Assembly: GCA_017518975.1 (NCBI GenBank) | Contig: JAFWTH010000072.1 | Coordinates: forward strand, 1 to 55,165 | Length of the DNA stretch: 55,165 nucleotides | Reading direction: 5' to 3' | From: Clostridia bacterium | GTDB taxonomy: Bacteria; Bacillota; Clostridia; Oscillospirales; CAG-272 | Shown: piece by piece, positions 23,412 to 35,000 of the stretch | How positions within the stretch are numbered: the first letter of the stretch is position 1 | Layout: the number at the start of each line of letters is the position of its first letter | Translations under genes and position numbers: made by a program | Notes under the pieces: model-generated | The model's database searches: none | Told to the model about the DNA's origin: nothing | The model's input: only the letters and a program-made list of their open reading frames with translations

Positions 23412-26081
23412 ATGAAAAGGATTATATGCTCTTTTCTCACGCTCGTGACGGCGATCGTGATCTTCGCCGCCGCTCTTCCCGCGGCGGCGGCTTCCGCATT
23501 TTCCGACGTGCCGGAGACCCGTTGGAGCGCGTCGGCGATCAGGTACGCGGTCGACAAAGGATACATGAACGGCGTGGGAGACGGGAAGTTCGATCCCACC
23601 GGCGCCCTGACCAGAGGAATGGTCGCCACCGTTCTGTGGCGGCGCGAGGGGTCCCCCGCGCCGACCGCGCCGAGCGGCTTTTCGGACATACCCGCCGGTA
23701 CGTGGTACGCGGACGCCGTCGCGTGGGCGAAGGAGACGGGCGTCGTCAACGGGATGACGGCAACAACGTTCGCCCCGAACGGATATATCACCCGCGAACA
23801 GCTCGCGGCCATGCTCTTCCGCTTCTCGTCGAGCGCCCCCGTCTCCGTGCCGGAGCGCGCGGATCTCTCCCCGTTCGAGGACGATGAGAAAACGTCCGGC
23901 TGGGCGAAAGAGTCGCTCGAATGGGCTGTCGAAGCGGGTCTGATCAACGGAACGAACGGAAACCGTCTCGCACCCGGCGAGGGCGCGACTCGCGAGCAGT
24001 TCGCGGCGATAATCGAGAGATACGACGGGGCGTTCACCCTCGTATATAACGAACCCGTACTCCGCTCTCATTACACGGAACCCGAATACCCGCTCGTGAC
24101 GGATGCCGACTTTTACGTTTCGACAGCGGGCGACGATACGGCTGACGGATCGTTCTCCCACCCGTTCAGAACGTGGGAACGTGCTCGCGACGCGGTCAGA
24201 GAGCTTGACAAAACGGGACGGGGAGGCATCACCGTCGCCTTTACGGCGGGCGAATACGGCGCGCTTGACCTGACGCTCTCCGCCGAAGACGGCGGTACGC
24301 CCGAGTGTCCGGTAACGTACTGTAAATACGGCGACGGAGACGTCGTATTCAACAACGGAGTAACGCTGAAAAAGGAAGGTTTCACACGGATAACGGACGA
24401 CGAGGCCTCCCTGTTCCCGGAAAAAGCGCGCGAACATATTTTAAAACTCGACCTGAACGATTATTTTCCCGACGGCATGCCGGACGGACTCGCGATATTC
24501 GGAGACACGGGTCCCGTCTGGGAAGCGCGGTATCCGGACAAAACGGAAGACGGCTCCGACTGGTATCTCAAAAACGTCCTCACGGTGCCTACCGACCGTC
24601 CGAATTATTACGGAACGGAAGTATCGATCATCCCCGCCCTGTCGCGTCTGGTCCTTAACCGGATCAACTACTTCAAAAACATGAAAATGACCGGATACAT
24701 AATGTACGGCTGGCGGGTCGATTCGTTATACTTCAAAAACTACGACAAAGACAGTATGATCATCACCATCGACGATACAAGACTTCCGAGCGACTACGGA
24801 AACGTGGGTATCCGCACGCCGCAAATGATGCTGGACGAGATCTACCTCGAGAACTCACCCGATTTTCTCGACGCGAAGGGAGAGTACTGGTATGATCCCG
24901 ATACGAACCGGATCTATTTCTTCGATCCCTGCAGCGAATACACGATCGGTCTCGGCGAGAGCTTCGTCACGCTGAACGGCGCCGATCACGTCACGCTCAG
25001 GGGTCTGACGTTCATCAACAGCAAGGACGGCACCTCGATAAGCGTGAACGATTCCTCTCACTTCACCGCCGACCGGTGTCTGATCAGCGGCGTTTACCGT
25101 CCGTTCGAAGTGAACGGTTCCTCCAACCGGTTTACCGTCACGGGCTGCGAGTTCTCCCGGTTTATCGCGAACTGCATAAGACTCAGGCCGACTTGTCACT
25201 GGACGACGCTGGAGTCGAATTACGTCCTTATCGACAACAACTACTTCCACGATTATGGTCTGTCGAAGCTCTTCGGCAACGCGGCGATCTCGGACAGCTC
25301 CATCGGAGCCGTCATCTCACATAACGTGTTCGAGAACAGCCCGAACAACGCGATCAACATGGGAACGCTGAGTCTGATCGAATACAACGTGTTCGAGAAC
25401 ATGATGACGTCCACGCAGGATTTCGGCGTCGTGTACGCGAACTCCACCTACACCGAAGGCCGGCACAACACGGTGAGATACAATCTGTTCGGCAGGATGA
25501 ACGACATGAACGGCGCGACATACGGTCTTTATATGGACGACAATACGCAGGATCAGTATATTTACGGAAATCTGTTCTACAGATGCGGCGGATGCGGCGT
25601 CATGCTCCACCTCGCGCGGGATCAGTTCGTTTACGAAAACGCGTTCGTATTCAGCGGACTCAGCACCAACGACCTCGTACATTATTACGACGGCAAGGTA
25701 CAGGGCGGCCTTCTCCCCGACGGCACCGGATGGAAGAACCTTTATGATGCTTACTATAACGCGCGAGTGAACGAGGGGGAGGAGGGCTACGAGATATGGC
25801 GCGAGAAGTTCCCCTCGCTTTACGCGTTCGAGCCGCTCATCGATAACCCGTACGTGTACGAGAGTTTCTTCTGTCCGTGGGATTCGATCCACAACAACGC
25901 TCTGATAAGCTCCAGATTCACCGTTCTGGAGGATATCGTCAAGTACGGAGAAGTCTACGACAACGAGTTCCTCACCGAAAGCGACAATCCTTATTTCGTA
26001 AATCCGACGATCGGCGACTACCGACTCCGCAACGGAGTGGATTTCTTCTACATCCCGTTTGAAAAAATAGGTCGATATTGA
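23412..26081 (+). CDS. SLH-anchored right-handed beta-helix protein 3
   Basis: This 889-residue protein has signal peptide 1-27, three SLH domains (SAFSDVPETRWSASAIRYAV onward) and a parallel beta-helix from DFYVSTAGDDTADGSF. Long blocks match protein 2, for instance NYFKNMKMTGYIMYGWRVD, RFTVTGCEFSRF, NVFENMMTSTQDFGVVY and NEGEEGYEIWREKFPSLYAF, indicating a recent tandem duplication. The tail is IPFEKIGRY. ATG 23412 follows GAGGTG with 6-base spacing. The gene probably shares a transcript with the upstream lipoprotein and paralogue. Substrate unknown; differences between 2 and 3 concentrate in loop-like positions, which would suit different ligands. Confidence 0.85.
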   Translation: MKRIICSFLTLVTAIVIFAAALPAAAASAFSDVPETRWSASAIRYAVDKGYMNGVGDGKFDPTGALTRGMVATVLWRREGSPAPTAPSGFSDIPAGTWYADAVAWAKETGVVNGMTATTFAPNGYITREQLAAMLFRFSSSAPVSVPERADLSPFEDDEKTSGWAKESLEWAVEAGLINGTNGNRLAPGEGATREQFAAIIERYDGAFTLVYNEPVLRSHYTEPEYPLVTDADFYVSTAGDDTADGSFSHPFRTWERARDAVRELDKTGRGGITVAFTAGEYGALDLTLSAEDGGTPECPVTYCKYGDGDVVFNNGVTLKKEGFTRITDDEASLFPEKAREHILKLDLNDYFPDGMPDGLAIFGDTGPVWEARYPDKTEDGSDWYLKNVLTVPTDRPNYYGTEVSIIPALSRLVLNRINYFKNMKMTGYIMYGWRVDSLYFKNYDKDSMIITIDDTRLPSDYGNVGIRTPQMMLDEIYLENSPDFLDAKGEYWYDPDTNRIYFFDPCSEYTIGLGESFVTLNGADHVTLRGLTFINSKDGTSISVNDSSHFTADRCLISGVYRPFEVNGSSNRFTVTGCEFSRFIANCIRLRPTCHWTTLESNYVLIDNNYFHDYGLSKLFGNAAISDSSIGAVISHNVFENSPNNAINMGTLSLIEYNVFENMMTSTQDFGVVYANSTYTEGRHNTVRYNLFGRMNDMNGATYGLYMDDNTQDQYIYGNLFYRCGGCGVMLHLARDQFVYENAFVFSGLSTNDLVHYYDGKVQGGLLPDGTGWKNLYDAYYNARVNEGEEGYEIWREKFPSLYAFEPLIDNPYVYESFFCPWDSIHNNALISSRFTVLEDIVKYGEVYDNEFLTESDNPYFVNPTIGDYRLRNGVDFFYIPFEKIGRY

Positions 26082-26137
26082 ATCGTCCTTCCCGTTCTGA
26101 CTTATTATCACCGTAAAATCTTTCGGGGGAAAACTAT

Positions 26138-28831
26138 ATGAATAAGATTCTTTCAGGTTTACTTGCGATCATAACTGCCGCCGTCTGCGTAACGTTCGTA
26201 TCTGCGGCAAAGGTCGGGTTTTCGGACGTCACGGAAGACCGCTGGAGCGCCGCGGCAATAGGGTACGCCGTTGAAAACGGCTATATGAACGGCGTAGGTG
26301 ACGGAAAATTCGATCCGAAAGGGTCGCTGACCCGCGCCATGGTCGCCACCGTCCTGTGGCGTCGCGAAGGTTCACCCGCACCGACCACGCCGAGCGGCTT
26401 TACAGACGTCGCCAGCAGCGCGTGGTTCTCGGACGCCGTCGCGTGGGCAAAGGAGGCGGGCGTCGTCCGGGGGATGACGGCGACGACGTTTGCCCCGAAC
26501 GTATATATCACCCGCGAACAGCTCGCGGCTATGCTCTTCCGTTTCTCGTCGACCGAGCCTGTCTCCGTTCCGGAACGTGCCGACCTCTCGCTGTTCGCAG
26601 ATGGCGAAAAAGCGTCCGGCTGGGCGAAAGAGTCGCTCGAATGGGCGGTCGAAGCGGGTCTTATCAACGGAACGGACGGAAACCGTCTCGCGCCCGGCGG
26701 AAACGCGACGCGCGAACAGTTCGCGGCGATCATCGAAAGATACGACGGATCCTTTAAGCTCGTATATAACGAGCCGGTTCTGTTATCGCAATTTACCGAA
26801 AAGGATTATCCGCTCGTTGAGGATGCGGACTTCTACGTTTCGACAGCGGGGTCCGACGATCAAGACGGCAGCTTTGGGCATCCTTTCGCTACCTGGAACA
26901 GAGCGGTCGAAGCGGTGCGCGAACTCAAAAAGACGAAAACGGGAGATATCACCGTCGCCTTTATGGCAGGTGAATACGGTCCGTTGTCCGTTTCCCTTTC
27001 CGCCGACGACTCCGGGAGCGAAACGCAGAAGATCACATACTGCAAATACGGCGACGGAGACGTGATCTTTGACGGCGGCTTCACCGTCATCGAAGATGAG
27101 TTCGTCCCTCTTGACGCAGAGAGCGAGACCCTGTTTACGGAAAAGTATAGAAGCAGGATACTGAAAGCCGATATTTCGGACCGTCTTTCTGACTACGATC
27201 CCGTCAGAACGATGGTATTATCCGACGATGGCGTATGTACCCTCGCCCGCTACCCGAATATGTATGCCGACGGAACGGACCATCTGCTGGACCACGCGGG
27301 TGAAACGGTCGATGAAGAACACATCGTGACCGATCTTTTGATCCTGAAAAACAGGATAGACAAATACCGCACAACCGAGGGTCTGCTGCTTTACGGTTAC
27401 CTGACTACCGGGTGGTACAAGGACACCCTCGAAACGGACGGATACGACAAATCCACCGGATCTTTTCACATACCGCACCCGGAAAAGGCGAGAATGGGCA
27501 AGCTCAGGATGCTGCCGGAATTCGACAGCAGATACTGGAATAAGACGGCGGTCGTCAACGTCTCCGAGGAACTCGACGCGAAGGGCGAATACTGGATCGA
27601 CAGGGATACCGGCACGTTTTACGTCTTCTCGCCGTCAGGCGAATACCGCTTCGCCGGAGGCGGGGATATGATCACACTCGATTCCGCGAGATATATCACC
27701 CTCAGGGGGCTGACGTTCGAAAACTGCGAAAAGTATATGATAAAAGCGTCCGGTCACCCGCGCGGACTGACGATCGACGGATGTTCGTTTTCAGGCGGCG
27801 CGGGAGATCTAATGGTACGGATAATCGGCGGCAACAAAGGGGAACCGCTCGACGTTACCGTGAAAGACAGCAGCTTCTCTGCCTGCACTTCGACAGCGCT
27901 CCAGATCGAGGGGCTGAACGACGATGATCTCTTCAACTCTTCGTCCGGGGTCCTTGTGGACAACAACTTTTTCACTCTCACCAACCTGAGGATCGGCAAC
28001 AAGGCGGCGCTCGCGGTAAAAGTTCCGGCTCCTCTGATCTCCCACAACGTGTTCAAAAAGTGTTACTGGGAGGCGATCCTGTTTTCCGCCCCGAATATGA
28101 TCGCCGAGTACAACGTGTTCGACGAGGTCTGCTATAACGGCGACGATACGGGAGCGTTTCAGAATTACCGTATCGTCAGAGAATGCGGAAATATCGTCAG
28201 AAATAATCTGTTTATGAATATCGATGGAGGTACGAACGGAAGATACGGTCTGTACCTCGACGCCTCATCCGGGGTGACCGTCGAATCCAATATCTTTTAC
28301 AACTGCGCGGTTCCGGTCATGAACAACGGACTTAACAAGCTCGTTTACGTCAACGACAACGTTTTCGTCTCACCCGAAAAAGAGATCTTCGAATGTGTCA
28401 TACACGCGGACGGCAACCGGTCGACGAAAGAGGCGATGGAAACGGGTAATTACGATGATATTTACAATTCCATAAAAAACACGAACTGGAGGACCGCGTT
28501 CGAGTATTTTGACGCGCATCCGGAAACGAAAGCTCAGGCGGAAGCGATGTGGCCCGAGTTCTTCCGGATCACGCTGGATATCGAAAGGATAGGAGAACCC
28601 GAATTCTTCCGGAACACGTCCGTCGTCTGTGTTGGCAACGTTTCGGTCAAGAAAAAGGGGAACTTCGGAGAAAACGACGAGGTAGACGTCAGGTATTCGA
28701 CGTTTGAGGACAACAGAGTGTTCCGCACGGACGAGAATCCGCTGTTTGTCAATCCGACCCGCGGCGATTACCGTCTTAAACCCGACGCCGGTTTCCCGGA
28801 TATTGAGTTTGAAAAAATAGGTCGATATTAG
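26138..28831 (+). CDS. SLH-anchored right-handed beta-helix protein 4
   Basis: This 897-residue protein has signal peptide 1-24 (AIITAAVCVTFVSAA), three SLH domains and a beta-helix from DFYVSTAGSDDQDGSF. It shares ARYPN, YCKYGDGDV, YGYLTTGWYKDTLETDGY and VNPTRGDYRL with the partial protein at the right edge of the window, so these two form a subtype. The tail is FEKIGRY. Start ATG 26138 follows GGGGGAAAAC. It is the last gene of the array; hairpins and two terminators separate it from the convergent giant gene. Function is predicted as polysaccharide binding or lysis at the cell surface. Confidence 0.85.
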   Translation: MNKILSGLLAIITAAVCVTFVSAAKVGFSDVTEDRWSAAAIGYAVENGYMNGVGDGKFDPKGSLTRAMVATVLWRREGSPAPTTPSGFTDVASSAWFSDAVAWAKEAGVVRGMTATTFAPNVYITREQLAAMLFRFSSTEPVSVPERADLSLFADGEKASGWAKESLEWAVEAGLINGTDGNRLAPGGNATREQFAAIIERYDGSFKLVYNEPVLLSQFTEKDYPLVEDADFYVSTAGSDDQDGSFGHPFATWNRAVEAVRELKKTKTGDITVAFMAGEYGPLSVSLSADDSGSETQKITYCKYGDGDVIFDGGFTVIEDEFVPLDAESETLFTEKYRSRILKADISDRLSDYDPVRTMVLSDDGVCTLARYPNMYADGTDHLLDHAGETVDEEHIVTDLLILKNRIDKYRTTEGLLLYGYLTTGWYKDTLETDGYDKSTGSFHIPHPEKARMGKLRMLPEFDSRYWNKTAVVNVSEELDAKGEYWIDRDTGTFYVFSPSGEYRFAGGGDMITLDSARYITLRGLTFENCEKYMIKASGHPRGLTIDGCSFSGGAGDLMVRIIGGNKGEPLDVTVKDSSFSACTSTALQIEGLNDDDLFNSSSGVLVDNNFFTLTNLRIGNKAALAVKVPAPLISHNVFKKCYWEAILFSAPNMIAEYNVFDEVCYNGDDTGAFQNYRIVRECGNIVRNNLFMNIDGGTNGRYGLYLDASSGVTVESNIFYNCAVPVMNNGLNKLVYVNDNVFVSPEKEIFECVIHADGNRSTKEAMETGNYDDIYNSIKNTNWRTAFEYFDAHPETKAQAEAMWPEFFRITLDIERIGEPEFFRNTSVVCVGNVSVKKKGNFGENDEVDVRYSTFEDNRVFRTDENPLFVNPTRGDYRLKPDAGFPDIEFEKIGRY

Positions 28832-28863
28832 TTCTCAGGAAAACTCAACAGCGAGTGAAATGA

Positions 28864-28895
28864 CCGCCCTTTTCCCGGGTTCGGGGAAAGGGCGG
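28864..28895 (+). terminator. Strong hairpin after the beta-helix array
   Basis: CCGCCCTTTTCCC and GGGGAAAGGGCGG form a long GC-rich stem 33 bases after the stop at 28831. It is followed by GATATCATT, so only a weak T-tract. Confidence 0.5.
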
Positions 28896-29012
28896 ATATC
28901 ATTGTGAGAGCAGCTTGATTTCATTCATCCCGACGCCGTTCAGGGCGTTTTTTCTTTGCAGACAAAAAAGCCGAAAAGCAGAGATAATAGCGTCTTTGTA
29001 CTTAACTATATA

Positions 29013-29041
29013 CCGCCGGGGCTTTTCGCCCCGGCGGTTTC
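29013..29041 (+). terminator. Intrinsic terminator
   Basis: CCGCCGGGGC / GCCCCGGCGG stem with TTTTC loop, followed by TTTCTTT. Confidence 0.75.
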
Positions 29042-29059
29042 TTTAACGCTCCGGCAACG

Positions 29060-29092
29060 AAAAAACGGCAGGCGGTCGCCTGCCGTTTTTTT
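29060..29092. terminator. Bidirectional terminator at the end of the giant gene
   Basis: CGGCAGGCG / CGCCTGCCG with a 2-base loop, flanked by A6 on the left and T7 on the right, so it works in both directions. It lies 7 bases beyond the stop of the giant minus-strand gene. Confidence 0.9.
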
Positions 29093-29098
29093 GATGCG

Positions 29099-32000
29099 TC
29101 AATCCTGACCGAATTGTCTGTACAGGAACGTTACGCACTGCGCTCTCGTGCAGCCCGAGCCCGGTTCGAAGGTATCGTCGGTCACGCCCGTTGTGATGCC
29201 CTTCTCCACTGCCCAGACGACCGCCGGGTAGTAGTACGCGTCTGTCGGCGCGTCGACGAACGGATTGTCCGTCCTGACCGGATCCGGTTTCCCGTCACAG
29301 CGCCAGAGGAACGTCGCGACCTGGCCGCGCGTTACCTCCGCGTTCGGTGTGAACGTTGTCTTTGAGGTGCCGAGCGTTATTCCCTGCTCAACTGCCCACA
29401 GGACCGCCTTATAGTAGTAAGAGTCTGACTTCACGTCCTTGAACGGGTTGTCCGTCCTTGCCGGTTCGGGCTGGCCCGCCGTGCGCCACAGGAACGTCAC
29501 GAACTGCGCTCTGGTGCACACCTTATCGGGCTCGAATGTCGTCGGCGTTGCGCCGTAGGTGATCCTGTTGACGATCGCCCAATCGATCGGGACGTGCATA
29601 TAGCTCGTGATCGGAGGCAGATCGGTGAACGCCTTTCCGGGACAATCGTCGCCGCCCGGGCAGGATACCGCGGGAACGGTGACGTCTTTTCTCTGTTCCT
29701 CAAACTCTGCGTTCTCAAAAGATGCGATGTAATATCCCGCTCCCTCCGTCTCGAACGTTGACGGATTCGTCAGAACAAAGTTGGTTTTTACCGTCTTTGT
29801 CAGAACGTGGGATCCGTCCCTCGTGCAGACCGCAGAAGCGGTACATTCGGTCAGATCGTCGCTCCACTTGTAGGACGGTTCGCCCCATTCGTGCCCGATC
29901 GCCGGTTTCTCGGCGTAGGTCGTCAGATCGCAGCGCGAGCACGCGTCGTACGCGTCCCATCCGATCTCCGTGCAGGTCGGCGCTTTCGCGTCGTGATGGA
30001 TCATATCATGACCGAGAGCCGCCTTTTCAGCGAAAGTCGTGTAGTCGCACCGCGAGCACGTATCGTACGCATCCCATCCGATCTCCGTACAGGTCGGCGC
30101 CTTCGCGTCGTGATGAGTCAGATCGTGTCCGAGCGCGGCCTTTTCAGCGTAAGTCGAATAGTCGCACCGTGAGCACGTATCGTACGCGTCCCATCCGATT
30201 TCCGTGCAGGTCGGCGCCTTCGCGTCGTGATGAGCGAGGTCGTGTCCGAGCGCGGCCTTTTCAACGTAAGTCGAATAGTCGCACCGTGAGCAAGTATCGT
30301 ACGCGTCCCATCCGATCTCCGTGCAGGTCGGCGCCTTCGCGTCGTGATGAGTCAGGTCGTGTCCGAGCGCCTTAAGCGTTTCCGTCTTATTGTCCGTGTA
30401 TTCGGCCCCCTCAAAGATGACCGAGGCGGTGTAGACGACCTTGCCCGTTTTCACGCAGGTAGGCTCGGTGCGGACGTTCGTGATCCCGCCTTCAAGCGTG
30501 ATCGGCTCCCCGCCGTTGTTGTCGATGAATTTCGCTTCCGCCTTGCCGTATCCGGTCCATGTCCATCCGTCGAGGACGTAGTCGTGACCGAGAGCCGCAA
30601 TTATTTCCGTCTTATTGTCCGTATATTTGACTCCCTCGAAGGTCACGGCCGCCGTATAGACGACGCTGCCCTCTTTCTCGGCGGTCGGCTCGGTACGCAC
30701 GCTCGAGATCGATGCGTTCACGTTTTTGACGTGAGACGCGTCGTGCGAGCAGATGAATTTCGCTTTCGCGGACGTAAAGCCCGTCCAGATCCATCCCGCA
30801 AGTTTGTAATCGTGACCGGTCGCGGGAACGGTATCGTCCGTATACGTGTCGCCGCAACGCGAGCAGGTATGCGTCGTGAAGCCCTGTTCGGTACAAGTGG
30901 GTTCCGTGACGGCAGACTGATAGTCGTGACCGAGCGCGGCCTTTTCAGCGTAAGTCGAGTAGCTGCATCGCGAACACGTGTCGTAAGCGTCCCAGCCGAC
31001 GTCGGTACACGTCGGCGCTTTCGCAGTATGGTTGATGATATCGTGGCCGAGCGCACGAACGGTCACGGTATCCGAACCCGTATACGTTTTGCCGAGGAAC
31101 GAGACGGACGCGGAGTAAACGTTTTGGCCGTCGTCGGTACAGGTCGCGGGAGTCGACGTCACTTGTACGTCGTTCGACACGACCCTTTCGACTTTATCCG
31201 GGTTGTTGATACATGTGAAGACCGCCGTAGCGGATTTATGGTCGGAAGACCACGTCCATACGGGATCGCCGTACGTATTGGCAACGCGGTCGAAACGGAC
31301 TCTGTATTCCGTATTTTCCTTTACCGGGACGATGACGGGATTCCATCCGCTGAAGACGTACGAGGCGTCGGCGTCCGCGTCCTTGACGGGAGCGGGACCG
31401 CGATAGACCGGAAGTGCGCCCGCGTCGACGGTGTCTTCAAAGAGCGTCGTTCCGTCCTCGCCGAGGAAGACGATACGGAAGGGACTCTTCGACCACTGTG
31501 CGTACAGCGTCGCGTCGCCGTCGATCCGATACCACACTTCATCGCGGTACGCGACCCCGGAGCCGTCCGCCTTTGTGTTCCACCCTGCGAAATCGTATCC
31601 TTCGCGAACAAACGTATTCGCGGGTAACCTGGCCGAGGAATAGTTCGGCCGCGCCGCCTGCGCCATGGACCCTTCGCCGCCGTGCGGATCGAAAGTGAGC
31701 ACGGGCTGACGGGCTCCGCCGTCGGTCAGCAGGAACAACTCGGAGAGCTGGAACGTACTTCCGGATACGAGGCCGCGGAAAGAGATGCGGAATCGGCAGT
31801 ACTCGCCGGCGCATCTGACCGACCTGACCATCTGTACGTAATTGGCGCCGGGCAGCGTCGTGTCGTCGGTGACCTCGTCTATGACGACCCATACTCCGTT
31901 TCCGTTCAGACCTTCCAGAGCCCAGTTCTTCGGATTCCGTCCCGTATATCTTGCGGTATCGTTTGCGGTCACCAGTGCGTAACCCACGGGCGTGATATAG

Positions 32001-35000
32001 TCTTTCGTCTCAAATTCGAGATACCAGGTCGAGTCCGTTCGCGGGCTGAAACACCATTTGGTGGTTTCATCGCCGTCGACCAGCATGGTATAATTCTCGT
32101 TGTTTTTGCCGCTCAACGCATTGTCGTGGTCCGGTACGCCGTCGACGGTCGCCGTCGTACTGTCGTAAGCCTTGAGCGCATTGTATTTCACGTAACGGGA
32201 CGCGGTGATCCATTGACCGTAAAGATCGGTGAGCCCCATCACGTTAAGATTTGAATAATGAGGATAAAACTTACCTGTCCCGTTCGCGTTCGTGTTCCAT
32301 CCGAGGAAGAATTTCTCCGTGGAATCGAAGGGATTCGAGAGGACCGCGGACGCGCCGTTGAGAACGGAGCTGTTTTCCGTCCTGTCTGTGCCGTCGTTCG
32401 CGTGCAGGATCAGCGGCATTTTGACGTCACGGTTCAGGTCCTTTACGAGGAAGAAGGCGTCCTTGACGCGGAGCGCCTCGGAGGGTCCCGACCAGATTAT
32501 ACGGAAAATGCTGTAATAAGAGTCCCCGACGTTCTTCAGTTCGATCTGACGGCGTCCGCCGACAGCGAGAGACGTCCCGTCGTTCTCTGCCAGAACCTTC
32601 CACGCGTCGCCGTCGCGGACCTTCGCCTCGAGACGCCACGCCGGGGGCGCGGAGCAGTCGCCGTCCGTCTGGAAGACTATCGCGAACGGTCTTATCGCGT
32701 GCTGAGCCGTGAACGTCACGGCGTTCGTTCCGCCGAGCGCCAGAGAACCGCATTCCCACACGGTGGAAGAGTTATTGTCGACCAGCGCGCCCGAGTCGTC
32801 GGTGAAAGTATTGTAGGGATAGCCGTCCGACCACATGGCGTAAAGGGTCTCGTTCTTTGAGAGCGTTCCGCGGTCGTCGTACGCGGTACCGGTTCCGTCC
32901 GCTTTCGTATTCCATCCGATGAAATACTTGGTTCCGTTGGTGAAGGGACAGGCGGGAAGTTTCCCGTCCCCGAATCTGCTGACGCCGTAACTGAAGGCGT
33001 TGCCGCTTCCGCCGTTGGGAGCCAGAGTCGCCGTATAACTGAGCGCGATGAGTTCGGGATGCGTTTCCCCCTTGACCCATTCGCTGCCGAGGTTGTCGGA
33101 GGAGACAATTGACAAACCCTTGGAATCGGACTCCGATTTGAACGAAACGTTGCTGTAATCGGAACAGAAACCGAGTACTTTCTCCGCCGTTCCCGAGAGG
33201 GCGAAGCAGTTCCTTACAGCGCCGGAGGTGACGGCGCCCGCAACGGCTCCGTTATAATACCTGCCTCCCGAGACCGAGCCGGTATAGTGGAAGCATTTTT
33301 CCACCGGGCAGGCAGCGAGACCGACGATGCCGCCGGTATAAGTGCCTCCCTTGACTTCTCCGTCCGAATAGCAGTTCGAAACCGTTCCCTCGAGCGCGTA
33401 GCCGACGACGCCGCCGACCGGAATGTCAGAGAAACTTATGAGATCGGATTTGTATTCGACGCCGCCTGAGAAAGCGCAGGAGGTGACGGTGCCGGAGTTG
33501 AGCCCGACGACGCCTCCCGTGTAGGCTAACAATCCCTTCGCCATGACGGAACCGCGGACCCCCAGATTCCTCACGGTACCGCTGTTGACGCCGAAGAAGC
33601 CCGCCGGGGACCCCACCATATTGACTGCGAGATTGTAAACCGTGTGTCCCTGACCGTCAAACTTTCCGGTAAAGTACGCGCTCGCGTTCCCTATCGGTTC
33701 CCAGTTTTCTCCCCGGAGGTCGATATCGGCGCAGAGGTATACGGTCGTCTTTGAGAAATCGGCTGACGAGTTGACCTTGTCGCGGAAAGCGCAGAGTTCT
33801 TCGTAATTGCTGATCCGAATTTCCGACGGCTGCTCTTCCGGCGTGTCGTCGGGGCCCGGGTCAGTCGGAACGCTTCCCTCAAACCGGAGGTACGGGGAAT
33901 TGCTTCCCATAGCCCAGACGTTATCAAAGTCAAACTTGAAATTGGATTTCTTTTTGAAGCCGTCCTTTTTGTATTCGATATATTTTCCCGCTACGTCGTA
34001 CGAGAGGTCAAGTCCGAGGGGATAAAGGCTGGTGACGTTGATATAGTAGTTGTACGTGAGGGTTATGCTGTCGGAGGATTTCTGCCATCCGACCAGGGCG
34101 CCGCGATATCTTCCCGTGCCGGCGCCGCAGGAAATCTGAGAGTTGTCGATGTAACTCATGCAGTATTCCATCGCGGAACCGTTTTCCATATCTCCCGCGA
34201 TACCGCCCACGTAGTTATAGCCTTCGACCTCTCCCTTGTTGTAGCTGTTTGAGACCTTGCCCGCTTCCTTAAGATAACCTACGATACCTCCGGCGGATTT
34301 ACCCTCGCCGTCGATCTTGCAGCCCGAATCGTTCACGCACTGGGTGATCTGCGTCCCCCAGTCGCCGTAACCGAGGATACCGCCCACTCTGGAGTTGCCG
34401 CTCGTTCCGGTGTTGATCGAGTTGACGTCTCCGGAGTTGATGCACTGATGGATCTTGGACGCGGATCCGTCCGCCCCCACGTACGCGGCGATACCGCCGA
34501 CGTCCGTATTGCCGGTGATAGATTCATAGTTCCGGCAAAGCTCTATCGTGCAAGCCATTCCGCGGCCGACGATACCGCCGACCTCACGGGAATATTTTCC
34601 TGCGCTGAACGATTGGTCGTTTACGCACTTCTTAACGGACGCGTGGCTGATATATCCGATTATACCGCCGACCATCGCGTCGTCGTACGAGGTGATCCGG
34701 CTTGAGATCCTTCCTTCGTTCCGGCATTCCGTGACCGACCGGTTGTTGCTTATCCCGACGATCCCGCCTGTCAGAATCGTTCCGGAGACGTCGCCCTCGT
34801 TGAGGCATTTGCTGACGGTTCCGCTGCTCGTCATTCTGCCCGCGATGCCGCCGGTCCCGTGGGCGTTTCCGGACGCTGTTCCCGAGCCGGTGACCGAGGC
34901 TTTGTTTGTGCAGTTCGTTATATCCGCGGACGCGTCGCCGATGATGCCGCCGGTGTCGTAGCCGCCTGTGACGGAGGCGTCGTTGACGCATCCCGTGATC

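Noticed and set aside
30344..31627. Long antisense ORF (427 codons) opposite the giant gene
   Set aside because: It is a shadow of GC-rich coding sequence on the other strand, has no recognisable domain and no ribosome site. The same applies to the 387-codon frame at 36356-37519.
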